64,000 nucleotides of DNA, from contig NZ_JBHRSJ010000016.1 of NCBI RefSeq assembly GCF_042643485.1, positions 62,001-126,000 of the forward strand, read 5' to 3'. The notes below the pieces were generated by a model. That model worked only from the letters and a program-made list of their open reading frames with translations, was not told the DNA's origin and did no database searches. Position numbers and translations under genes: made by a program. Shown piece by piece: positions 24,878 to 32,535 of the stretch (the first letter of the stretch is position 1; the number at the start of each line of letters is the position of its first letter). The stretch comes from Azotobacter bryophylli (GTDB taxonomy: Bacteria > Pseudomonadota > Gammaproteobacteria > Pseudomonadales > Pseudomonadaceae).

Positions 24878-26041
24878 ATGAGCTCTACCGCAGAAACCAC
24901 CACCGTCGGCTTCAAGCCGAAGAAGTCCGTGGCCCTGAGTGGCACCGCCGCAGGCAACACCGCCCTGTGTACCGTTGGTCGCAGCGGCAATGACCTGCAC
25001 TACCGCGGCTATGACATCCTTGATGTCGCCACCACCTGCGAATTCGAAGAGATCGCCCACCTGCTGGTGCACGGCAAGCTGCCGACCGTGCCGGAGCTGG
25101 CGGCCTACAAGGCCAAGCTCAAGTCCCTGCGCGGCCTGCCGGCCGGCGTGAAGGCAGCCCTCGAGCAGCTGCCACCCTCGGCCCACCCGATGGACGTGAT
25201 GCGTACCGGCGTGTCCGTGCTCGGCTGCCTGTCGCCGGAGAAGGACGACCACAACCATCCGGGCGCCCGCGACATCGCCGACAAGCTGATGGCTTCCCTG
25301 GGCTCCATGCTGCTGTACTGGTACCACTTCAGCCACAACGGCAAGCGCATCGAAGTGGAAACCGACGACGACTCCATCGGCGGCCACTTCCTGCATCTGC
25401 TGCACGGCGAGAAGCCGCGCGACTCCTGGGTCCGCGCCATGCACACCTCGCTGATCCTCTACGCGGAGCACGAGTTCAATGCTTCGACCTTCACCTCCCG
25501 TGTGATCGCCGGCACCGGCTCCGACATGTTCTCCTGCATCACCGGCGCCATCGGCGCCCTGCGTGGTCCTAAGCACGGCGGTGCCAACGAGGTGGCCTTC
25601 GAGATCCAGAAACGCTACGACAACCCGGAAGAGGCCGAGGCCGACATCCGTACCCGCGTCGAGCGCAAGGAAGTCGTGATCGGCTTCGGTCACCCGGTGT
25701 ACACCGTCGCCGACCCGCGCAACAAGGTGATCAAGGAAGTCGCTCGCGAACTCAGCGTCGAGCAGAACAACACCAAGATGTACGACATCGCCGAGCGTCT
25801 CGAGAGCGTGATGTGGGACATCAAGAAGATGTTCCCCAACCTCGACTGGTTCAGCGCCGTCAGCTACCACATGATGGGCGTGCCCACCGCCATGTTCACT
25901 CCGCTGTTCGTGATCGCTCGTACTTCCGGCTGGTCGTCGCATGTCATCGAGCAGCGCGTCGACGGCAAGATCATTCGCCCGAGCGCCAACTACGTCGGTC
26001 CGGAAAACCTCAAATTCGTCCCGCTCCGGGAGCGTCAGTAA
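24878..26041 (+). CDS. prpC: 2-methylcitrate synthase
   Basis: A 387-residue citrate synthase-family protein. It condenses propionyl-CoA with oxaloacetate. It has the LHYRGYDILDVA start block of the short synthases, the catalytic His segments (GALRGPKHGGANE, GFGHPVYTVADPR) and SHVIEQRVDGKIIRPSANYVGP at the C-terminus. The short form and position between prpB and acnD identify methylcitrate synthase rather than GltA. The stop is one base before the acnD ATG region (26043). Confidence 0.96.
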   Translation: MSSTAETTTVGFKPKKSVALSGTAAGNTALCTVGRSGNDLHYRGYDILDVATTCEFEEIAHLLVHGKLPTVPELAAYKAKLKSLRGLPAGVKAALEQLPPSAHPMDVMRTGVSVLGCLSPEKDDHNHPGARDIADKLMASLGSMLLYWYHFSHNGKRIEVETDDDSIGGHFLHLLHGEKPRDSWVRAMHTSLILYAEHEFNASTFTSRVIAGTGSDMFSCITGAIGALRGPKHGGANEVAFEIQKRYDNPEEAEADIRTRVERKEVVIGFGHPVYTVADPRNKVIKEVARELSVEQNNTKMYDIAERLESVMWDIKKMFPNLDWFSAVSYHMMGVPTAMFTPLFVIARTSGWSSHVIEQRVDGKIIRPSANYVGPENLKFVPLRERQ

Positions 26042-26042
26042 C

Positions 26043-28646
26043 ATGAATAGCCAATACCGCAAGCATCTGCCGGGCACCCAGCTGGACTACTTCGATACCC
26101 GCGAAGCGGTCGAGGCCATCCAGCCCGGCGCCTACGACAAGCTGCCCTACACTTCCCGCGTGCTGGCCGAGCAGCTGGTGCGCCGCTGCGAGCCGGCCGC
26201 GCTGACCGACTCGCTGAAGCAGATGATCGAGCGCAAGCGCGACCTGGACTTCCCGTGGTACCCGGCCCGTGTGGTCTGCCATGACATCCTCGGCCAGACC
26301 GCGCTGGTCGACCTGGCCGGTCTGCGCGACGCCATCGCCGAGCAGGGTGGCGACCCGTCGAAGGTCAACCCGGTGGTGCCGACCCAACTGATCGTCGACC
26401 ACTCGCTGGCCGTGGAAGCGCCGGGCTTCGATCCGGATGCCTTCGAGAAGAACCGTGCCATCGAGGATCGCCGTAACGCCGACCGCTTCGACTTCATCAA
26501 CTGGACTCGCACCGCGTTCAAGAACGTCGACGTGATTCCGGCCGGCAACGGCATCATGCACCAGATCAACCTGGAGAAGATGTCGCCGGTGATCCAGGCC
26601 CGCGAAGGCGTAGCCTTCCCGGACACCTGCGTGGGTACCGACTCGCACACCCCGCACGTCGACGCGCTCGGCGTGATCGCCATCGGCGTCGGTGGCCTGG
26701 AAGCCGAAACCGTGATGCTCGGCCATCCGTCCATGATGCGTCTGCCCGACATCGTCGGCGTCAAGCTGACCGGCAAGCGCCAGCCCGGCATCACCGCCAC
26801 CGACATCGTCTTGGCCCTGACCGAGTTCCTGCGCAAGGAGCGCGTGGTGGGCGCTTACGTCGAGTTCTTCGGCGAGGGTGCCGACAGCCTGTCGATCGGC
26901 GACCGCGCGACCATCTCCAACATGTGCCCGGAGTACGGCGCCACCGCGGCGATGTTCTACATCGACCAGCAGACCATCGACTACCTCAAGCTGACCGGTC
27001 GCGAGCCGGAGCAGGTCGCCCTGGTCGAGCAGTACGCCAAGACCACCGGCCTGTGGGCTACCGCTCTGCAAGGCGCCGAGTACGAGCGCGTGCTGGAGTT
27101 CGACCTGTCCACCGTCGTGCGCAACATGGCCGGGCCGAGCAATCCGCACCGTCGCCTGCCGACCTCCGCCCTGCACGAGCGCGGCATCGCCGACGAGGCC
27201 AAGCTGGCCGAGGCCCGTGCCGAGGAGGCCGAAGGCCTGCTGCCGGACGGCGCGGTGATCATCGCCGCCATCACCAGCTGCACCAATACCTCCAACCCGC
27301 GCAACGTGATCGCCGCAGGTCTGCTGGCCAAGAAGGCCAACGAGTTGGGTCTGGTGCGCAAGTCGTGGGTGAAGACCTCCTTCGCCCCGGGCTCCAAGGT
27401 CGCCAAGCTGTACCTGGAAGAGGCCGGCCTGCTGTCGGAGCTGGAGAAGCTGGGCTTCGGCATCGTCGCCTACGCCTGCACCACCTGTAACGGCATGTCC
27501 GGCGCCCTGGATCCGAAGATCCAGCAGGAAATCATCGATCGCGACCTGTACTCTACCGCCGTACTGTCCGGCAACCGCAACTTCGACGGCCGCATCCACC
27601 CGTACGCCAAGCAGGCCTTCCTAGCCTCGCCGCCGCTGGTGGTCGCCTACGCCCTGGCCGGCACCGTGCGCTTCGATATCGAGCAGGACGCGCTGGGCTA
27701 TGACAAGGACGGCAAGGCCATCACCCTGAAGGATCTGTGGCCAAGCGACGAGGAAATCGACGCCATTGTTGCCGCCAGCGTGAAGCCGGAGCAGTTCAAG
27801 CAGGTCTACATCCCGATGTTCGACCTGGGCAGCGTGGAAGAGGCGAAGAGCCCGCTGTACGACTGGCGCCCGATGTCCACCTACATCCGTCGCCCGCCGT
27901 ACTGGGAAGGCGCGCTGGCCGGCGAACGTACCCTCAAGGGCATGCGTCCGCTGGCGATCCTGCCGGACAACATCACCACCGACCACCTGTCGCCGTCCAA
28001 CGCGATCCTGGCGAACTCGGCAGCCGGTGAGTACCTGGCCAAGATGGGTCTGCCGGAGGAGGACTTCAACTCCTACGCCACCCACCGCGGCGACCACCTG
28101 ACCGCGCAGCGCGCCACCTTCGCCAACCCGCAGCTGGTCAACGAGATGGCCGTGGTCGATGGCCAGGTGAAGAAGGGTTCGCTGGCCCGCGTCGAGCCGG
28201 AAGGCAAGGTCATGCGCATGTGGGAAGCCATCGAAACCTACATGAACCGCAAGCAGAACCTGATCATCGTCGCCGGCGCCGACTACGGTCAGGGCTCCTC
28301 GCGCGACTGGGCGGCCAAGGGCGTGCGTCTGGCCGGCGTGGAAGTGATCGTCGCCGAAGGCTTTGAGCGCATCCACCGTACCAACCTGGTCGGCATGGGC
28401 GTGCTGCCGGTCGAGTTCAAGCCGGGCACCACCCGCCTGACCCTGGGCCTCGACGGTACCGAGACCTACGACATCAAGGGCGAGCTGTCGCCGCGCTGCG
28501 ATCTGACCCTGGTCATCCATCGCAAGAACGGTGAAGTGACCGAGGTACCGGTGACCTGCCGTCTCGACACCGCCGCCGAGGTGAGCGTGTACAAGGCCGG
28601 CGGCGTGCTGCAGCGCTTCGCCAAGGACTTCCTCGGCCAGGCCTGA
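26043..28646 (+). CDS. acnD: Fe/S-dependent 2-methylcitrate dehydratase AcnD
   Basis: An 867-residue aconitase-superfamily enzyme with the [4Fe-4S] cysteines in ITSCTNTSNPRNV and CTTCNGMSG, plus GTDSHTPHVDALG, GSSRDWAAKG and the swivel domain. AcnD dehydrates 2-methylcitrate to a 2-methylaconitate that needs PrpF for isomerisation. The start at 26043 follows the prpC stop by one base; the longer open frame reads back through prpC. It is paired with prpF downstream, as in other bacteria using the AcnD/PrpF route. Confidence 0.95.
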   Translation: MNSQYRKHLPGTQLDYFDTREAVEAIQPGAYDKLPYTSRVLAEQLVRRCEPAALTDSLKQMIERKRDLDFPWYPARVVCHDILGQTALVDLAGLRDAIAEQGGDPSKVNPVVPTQLIVDHSLAVEAPGFDPDAFEKNRAIEDRRNADRFDFINWTRTAFKNVDVIPAGNGIMHQINLEKMSPVIQAREGVAFPDTCVGTDSHTPHVDALGVIAIGVGGLEAETVMLGHPSMMRLPDIVGVKLTGKRQPGITATDIVLALTEFLRKERVVGAYVEFFGEGADSLSIGDRATISNMCPEYGATAAMFYIDQQTIDYLKLTGREPEQVALVEQYAKTTGLWATALQGAEYERVLEFDLSTVVRNMAGPSNPHRRLPTSALHERGIADEAKLAEARAEEAEGLLPDGAVIIAAITSCTNTSNPRNVIAAGLLAKKANELGLVRKSWVKTSFAPGSKVAKLYLEEAGLLSELEKLGFGIVAYACTTCNGMSGALDPKIQQEIIDRDLYSTAVLSGNRNFDGRIHPYAKQAFLASPPLVVAYALAGTVRFDIEQDALGYDKDGKAITLKDLWPSDEEIDAIVAASVKPEQFKQVYIPMFDLGSVEEAKSPLYDWRPMSTYIRRPPYWEGALAGERTLKGMRPLAILPDNITTDHLSPSNAILANSAAGEYLAKMGLPEEDFNSYATHRGDHLTAQRATFANPQLVNEMAVVDGQVKKGSLARVEPEGKVMRMWEAIETYMNRKQNLIIVAGADYGQGSSRDWAAKGVRLAGVEVIVAEGFERIHRTNLVGMGVLPVEFKPGTTRLTLGLDGTETYDIKGELSPRCDLTLVIHRKNGEVTEVPVTCRLDTAAEVSVYKAGGVLQRFAKDFLGQA

Positions 28647-28653
28647 GGTGCCG

Positions 28654-28683
28654 TGCCGACCCGCTTCGCGTAGCGGGTCGGCA
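28654..28683 (+). other. Intercistronic stem-loop between acnD and prpF (first)
   Basis: Perfect 12-bp stem TGCCGACCCGCT / AGCGGGTCGGCA with a six-base loop, eight bases after the acnD stop, not followed by a T-run. It resembles a message-stabilising or processing hairpin more than a terminator. Confidence 0.6.
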
Positions 28684-28701
28684 ATTTGCGCATTACCACT
28701 T

Positions 28702-28725
28702 CCGAGCCGCCATCCGGCGGCTCGG
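28702..28725 (+). other. Intercistronic stem-loop between acnD and prpF (second)
   Basis: Perfect 10-bp stem CCGAGCCGCC / GGCGGCTCGG with a four-base loop, followed by CTTCATGAGG close to the prpF ribosome site. Together with the preceding hairpin it separates the acnD and prpF messages. Confidence 0.6.
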
Positions 28726-28746
28726 CTTCATGAGGACGAGATTCCC

Positions 28747-29925
28747 ATGGCTCACGTACCCCAGATCAAGATTCCTGCCACCTACATGCGCGGCGGTACC
28801 AGCAAGGGTGTGTTCTTCCGCCTGCAGGATCTGCCCGCACCCTGCCAGGTGCCGGGCGAAGCCCGCGACAAGCTGCTGCTGCGCGTGATCGGCAGCCCCG
28901 ATCCGTACGGCCAGCAGATCGACGGCATGGGTGGCGCCACTTCCTCCACCTCCAAGACCGTGATCGTCGCCAAGAGCGAGCAGCCGGATCACGACGTCGA
29001 CTACCTGTTCGGTCAGGTAGCGATCAACAAGGCGTTCGTCGACTGGTCCGGCAACTGCGGCAACCTGACCGCGGCGGTCGGCGCCTTCGCCATCAGCGGC
29101 GGTCTGGTCGATTCCTCGCGCATCCCGCAGAACGGCATCTGCACCGTGCGCATCTGGCAGAAGAACATCGGCAAGACCATCATCGCCCACGTGCCGATCA
29201 CCAACGGCGAAGTGCAGGAAACCGGCGACTTCGAGCTGGACGGCGTGACCTTCCCGGCCGCCGAGGTGGTCATCGAGTTCATGGACCCGGCCGACGGCGA
29301 AGGCTCGATGTTCCCTACCGGCAACGTGGTGGACGAGCTGGAAGTGCCGGGCATCGGCACCTTCAAGGCCACCATGATCAACTCCGGCATCCCGACCATC
29401 TTCCTCAACGCCGCCGATATCGGCTACACCGGCACCGAGCTGCAGAAGGACATCAACTCTGATGCCGAGGCGCTGGCGCGCTTCGAGACCATGCGTGCCT
29501 ACGGTGCGCTGAAGATGGGCCTGATTTCGGATATCTCCGAAGCCGCCGCCCGTCAGCACACGCCGAAGATCGCCTTCGTCGCGCCGCCGGCTGACTACGT
29601 CGCCTCCAGCGGCAAGCAGATCAAGGCGGCGGACGTCGACGTGCTGGTGCGCGCGCTGTCGATGGGCAAGCTGCACCACGCCATGATGGGCACCGCCTCG
29701 GTCGCCATCGCCACTGCCGCGGCGGTACCGGGCACTCTGGTCAACCTGGCTGCAGGCGGCGGTCAGCGCGAGGCGGTCACCTTCGGCCATCCGTCCGGCA
29801 CCCTGCGCGTCGGTGCGGCGGCCGAGATCGTCGGCGGCGAGTGGACCGCCACCAAGGCGGTGATGAGCCGCAGCGCCCGCGTGATGATGGAAGGTTGGGT
29901 CCGGGTGCCCGGCGATACCTTCTGA
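28747..29925 (+). CDS. prpF: 2-methylaconitate cis-trans isomerase PrpF
   Basis: A 392-residue protein of the PrpF (diaminopimelate epimerase-like) family. It shows YMRGGTSKGVFF, GMGGATSSTSK, VDWSGNCGNLTAAVGAFAI and a C-terminal GHPSGTLRVGA block. It isomerises the 2-methylaconitate released by AcnD so that an aconitase can rehydrate it. The start at 28747 (MAHVPQIKIPATYM) is the family start; the frame upstream is noncoding. It is followed by a terminator-like hairpin before prpD. Confidence 0.95.
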   Translation: MAHVPQIKIPATYMRGGTSKGVFFRLQDLPAPCQVPGEARDKLLLRVIGSPDPYGQQIDGMGGATSSTSKTVIVAKSEQPDHDVDYLFGQVAINKAFVDWSGNCGNLTAAVGAFAISGGLVDSSRIPQNGICTVRIWQKNIGKTIIAHVPITNGEVQETGDFELDGVTFPAAEVVIEFMDPADGEGSMFPTGNVVDELEVPGIGTFKATMINSGIPTIFLNAADIGYTGTELQKDINSDAEALARFETMRAYGALKMGLISDISEAAARQHTPKIAFVAPPADYVASSGKQIKAADVDVLVRALSMGKLHHAMMGTASVAIATAAAVPGTLVNLAAGGGQREAVTFGHPSGTLRVGAAAEIVGGEWTATKAVMSRSARVMMEGWVRVPGDTF

Positions 29926-29948
29926 GGCACCTGGCGCAACTCCCGCCA

Positions 29949-29986
29949 AGCCTCTGCTGTCGACTGGCAGCAGAGGCTTTTTGTTT
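29949..29986 (+). terminator. Terminator-like hairpin between prpF and prpD
   Basis: Perfect 11-bp stem AGCCTCTGCTG / CAGCAGAGGCT with an eight-base loop followed at once by TTTTTG. It is a good intrinsic terminator by shape, lying inside what would otherwise be a single prp operon. Confidence 0.75.
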
Positions 29987-30028
29987 CGGTGGCTAAGCTT
30001 TCTCCCACCCGTTGCCGGAGAAGCCCGC

Positions 30029-31513
30029 ATGTCCGCCACCGTCGATCTCAATATCCGCCCCGATTACGACCGTGTCCTGCAGGATATAGCCGATTATGTT
30101 CTGGACTATCGGGTCGAGTCTGCCGAGGCGCTGAGCACTGCCCGCTACTGTCTGATGGACACCCTGGGATGCGGTCTTCTGGCGCTGCGCTTTCCCGAAT
30201 GCACCAAGCATCTTGGTCCGATCGTCGAGGGTACGGTCGTGCCCCATGGCGCTCGGGTACCGGGTACCTGTTTTCGCCTCGACCCGGTGAAGGCCGCCTG
30301 GGACATCGGCTGCACCGTGCGCTGGCTGGATTACAACGACACCTGGCTGGCCGCCGAGTGGGGGCACCCGTCGGACAACCTCGGCGGCATTCTGGCTGTG
30401 GCCGATCATCTGTCGCAGAAGCGCGTGGCGGCGGGCGAGGCTCCACTGACGATGCGCGTCGTGCTGGAATCCATGATCAAGGTTCATGAGATCCAGGGCG
30501 TGATCGCCTTGGAGAATTCCTTCAACCGCGTCGGTCTCGACCACGTCCTGTTGGTCAAGGTGGCTTCCACTGCGGTGTGCGCCAAGCTGATGGGGGCCGA
30601 TCGAGAGCAACTGCTTTCCGCTCTGTCGCATACCTTCGTCGATGGTCAGGCGCTACGCACTTACCGCCATGCGCCGAATGCCGGTTCCCGCAAGTCCTGG
30701 GCCGCCGGCGATGCCTCCAGCCGAGGCGTGCGCCTGGCCGATATCGCCATGCGCGGTGAGATGGGGATACCCAGCGTACTGACGGCGCGGCAATGGGGGT
30801 TCTACGACGTGCTGTTCAGCCATACCAACAGTGATCTCGAAACCAAGCCGGCGGACAGGTGCCAGTTCAGCTTTTCGCAGGGCTACGGCACCTACGTGAT
30901 GGAAAACGTGCTGTTCAAGATCAGCTTCCCGGCCGAATTCCATGGGCAAACCGCTTGCGAGGCTGCGGTCAGCCTCTACCCGCAGGTCAAGGATCGGCTT
31001 CACGAGATCGCCAAAATTGTCATCGCCACCCAGGAATCGGCGATCCGCATCATCTCCAAGGTTGGCGAATTGACCAACCCGGCTGATCGGGACCATTGCA
31101 TCCAATACATGACCGCCGTCTCCCTGGCTTTCGGCAACCTCATGGCGGAGCACTATGAGGATGCGTTCCATGAGGCCCATCCGATCATCGACGAGCTACG
31201 CGCCAAGATGGAAGTCGTCGAGGACGAGCGTTATACGCGCGAATACCTCAAGGCGGACAAACGCTCCATCGCCAACGCCGTACAGGTTTTCTTCCGGGAC
31301 GGCAGCAGCACCGAGAAGGTCGCCGTCGAGTACCCGATCGGCCATCGGCGACGCCGCGCCGAGGGCATCCCGCTGCTGGAGGAGAAGTTCAAGACCAATC
31401 TGTCCACCCGCTTCGTCGAACGACGCTGCGCGCAGCTTCTGGATCTATGCAGGGATCAGGTCGCTCTGGAACGTACCCCGGTTCACCGTTTCATGGATCT
31501 GTTCATGATCTAG
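30029..31513 (+). CDS. prpD: 2-methylcitrate dehydratase PrpD
   Basis: A 494-residue MmgE/PrpD-family enzyme. Blocks include MDTLGCGLLAL, WLDYNDTWLAAEWGHPSDNLGGILA, GLDHVLLVKVAS and WAAGDASSRGVRLADIA. PrpD dehydrates 2-methylcitrate without an iron-sulfur cluster, so it duplicates the AcnD/PrpF step. The start at 30029 follows a GGAG ribosome site. It is separated from prpF by 103 bases holding a terminator-like hairpin, and so may be expressed at a lower level or from its own promoter. Confidence 0.95.
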   Translation: MSATVDLNIRPDYDRVLQDIADYVLDYRVESAEALSTARYCLMDTLGCGLLALRFPECTKHLGPIVEGTVVPHGARVPGTCFRLDPVKAAWDIGCTVRWLDYNDTWLAAEWGHPSDNLGGILAVADHLSQKRVAAGEAPLTMRVVLESMIKVHEIQGVIALENSFNRVGLDHVLLVKVASTAVCAKLMGADREQLLSALSHTFVDGQALRTYRHAPNAGSRKSWAAGDASSRGVRLADIAMRGEMGIPSVLTARQWGFYDVLFSHTNSDLETKPADRCQFSFSQGYGTYVMENVLFKISFPAEFHGQTACEAAVSLYPQVKDRLHEIAKIVIATQESAIRIISKVGELTNPADRDHCIQYMTAVSLAFGNLMAEHYEDAFHEAHPIIDELRAKMEVVEDERYTREYLKADKRSIANAVQVFFRDGSSTEKVAVEYPIGHRRRRAEGIPLLEEKFKTNLSTRFVERRCAQLLDLCRDQVALERTPVHRFMDLFMI

Positions 31514-31556
31514 GGCACGAGGACCGGGCCCTGCGTGGGCCCGAGCGCATGGGGAA

Positions 31557-32375
31557 CTACTTAAGGCGCCGTTCGACGCCCTTCTCGACGAGGATCTTCG
31601 CGGAAATCTCTTCCACGGAGAAATGGGTGGAGTTGAGGTGCGGTATGTTTTCCCGACGGAAGAGGTTCTCCACCTCGCGTACTTCGAATTCGCATTGGGC
31701 GAAACTCGAATAGCGGCTGTTGGGTTTGCGCTCGTTGCGGATGGCGGTCAGGCGTTCTGCGTCTATGGTCAGACCGAAGAGCTTGTCCCTGTAGGGCTTG
31801 AGAGCGTTCGGCAGCTGGAGACGCTCCATGTCTTCCTCGGTGAGTGGGTAGTTGGCTGCACGGATGCCGTACTGCATGGCCATGTAAAGGCAGGTGGGGG
31901 TTTTTCCGCAGCGGGAGACGCCGACCAGGATCAGATCGGCTTTGTCGTAGTAGTGGGTTCTGGCGCCGTCGTCGTTGTCCAGGGCGAAATTGACCGCCTC
32001 GATTCGCTCCATGTAGTTCGTGTTGTGGGTGATGGAGTGCGACTTGCCCACCGTGTAGGAGGAATGGGACGTGAGTTCGTGCTCCAGCGGCGCCAGGAAG
32101 GTCGAGAAAATATCGATCATGAATCCATCGGACTCGGCCAGTACGTCGCGGATTTCCTGATTGACTATAGTGTCAAAGATGATCGGTCGAGCGCCATCCC
32201 GTTCGGCCGCCTGGTTGATTTGCTGCACTATGGCGCGCGCTTTTTCCGCAGTATCGATATACGGCCGGGTGAGCTTGGTGAAGGAAATGTTCTCGAATTG
32301 CGCCAACAGGCTCTGGCCGAGGGTTTCCGCAGTGATACCGGTACCGTCGGAAATGAAAAAAGCGGTTCGTTTCAT
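31557..32375 (-). CDS. ppsR: Phosphoenolpyruvate synthase regulatory protein (kinase/pyrophosphorylase)
   Basis: A 272-residue DUF299-family protein. It starts FFISDGTGITAETLGQSLL and contains the P-loop-like GVSRCGKTPTCLYMA near residue 155. PpsR is a bifunctional enzyme that inactivates PEP synthase by ADP-dependent phosphorylation and reactivates it by phosphate-dependent removal. It is divergent from its target ppsA, the classic arrangement, with a shared 160-base control region. Confidence 0.95.
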   Translation of the reverse strand: MKRTAFFISDGTGITAETLGQSLLAQFENISFTKLTRPYIDTAEKARAIVQQINQAAERDGARPIIFDTIVNQEIRDVLAESDGFMIDIFSTFLAPLEHELTSHSSYTVGKSHSITHNTNYMERIEAVNFALDNDDGARTHYYDKADLILVGVSRCGKTPTCLYMAMQYGIRAANYPLTEEDMERLQLPNALKPYRDKLFGLTIDAERLTAIRNERKPNSRYSSFAQCEFEVREVENLFRRENIPHLNSTHFSVEEISAKILVEKGVERRLK

Positions 32376-32535
32376 GCGCCGTTGGCCTTAAGAAAAAGTC
32401 GTTAGATAAGCTATCATAGGCCAGGCAATGCCCGGCGCCCTCTGGCGCGGGGATTGTCACTCATTTCTATGGGGCAAGCCAGAATCGAGCGGGATGTCCG
32501 CCTGCGCTTGCTCTACCCCTAGTGGAGAATTCATC

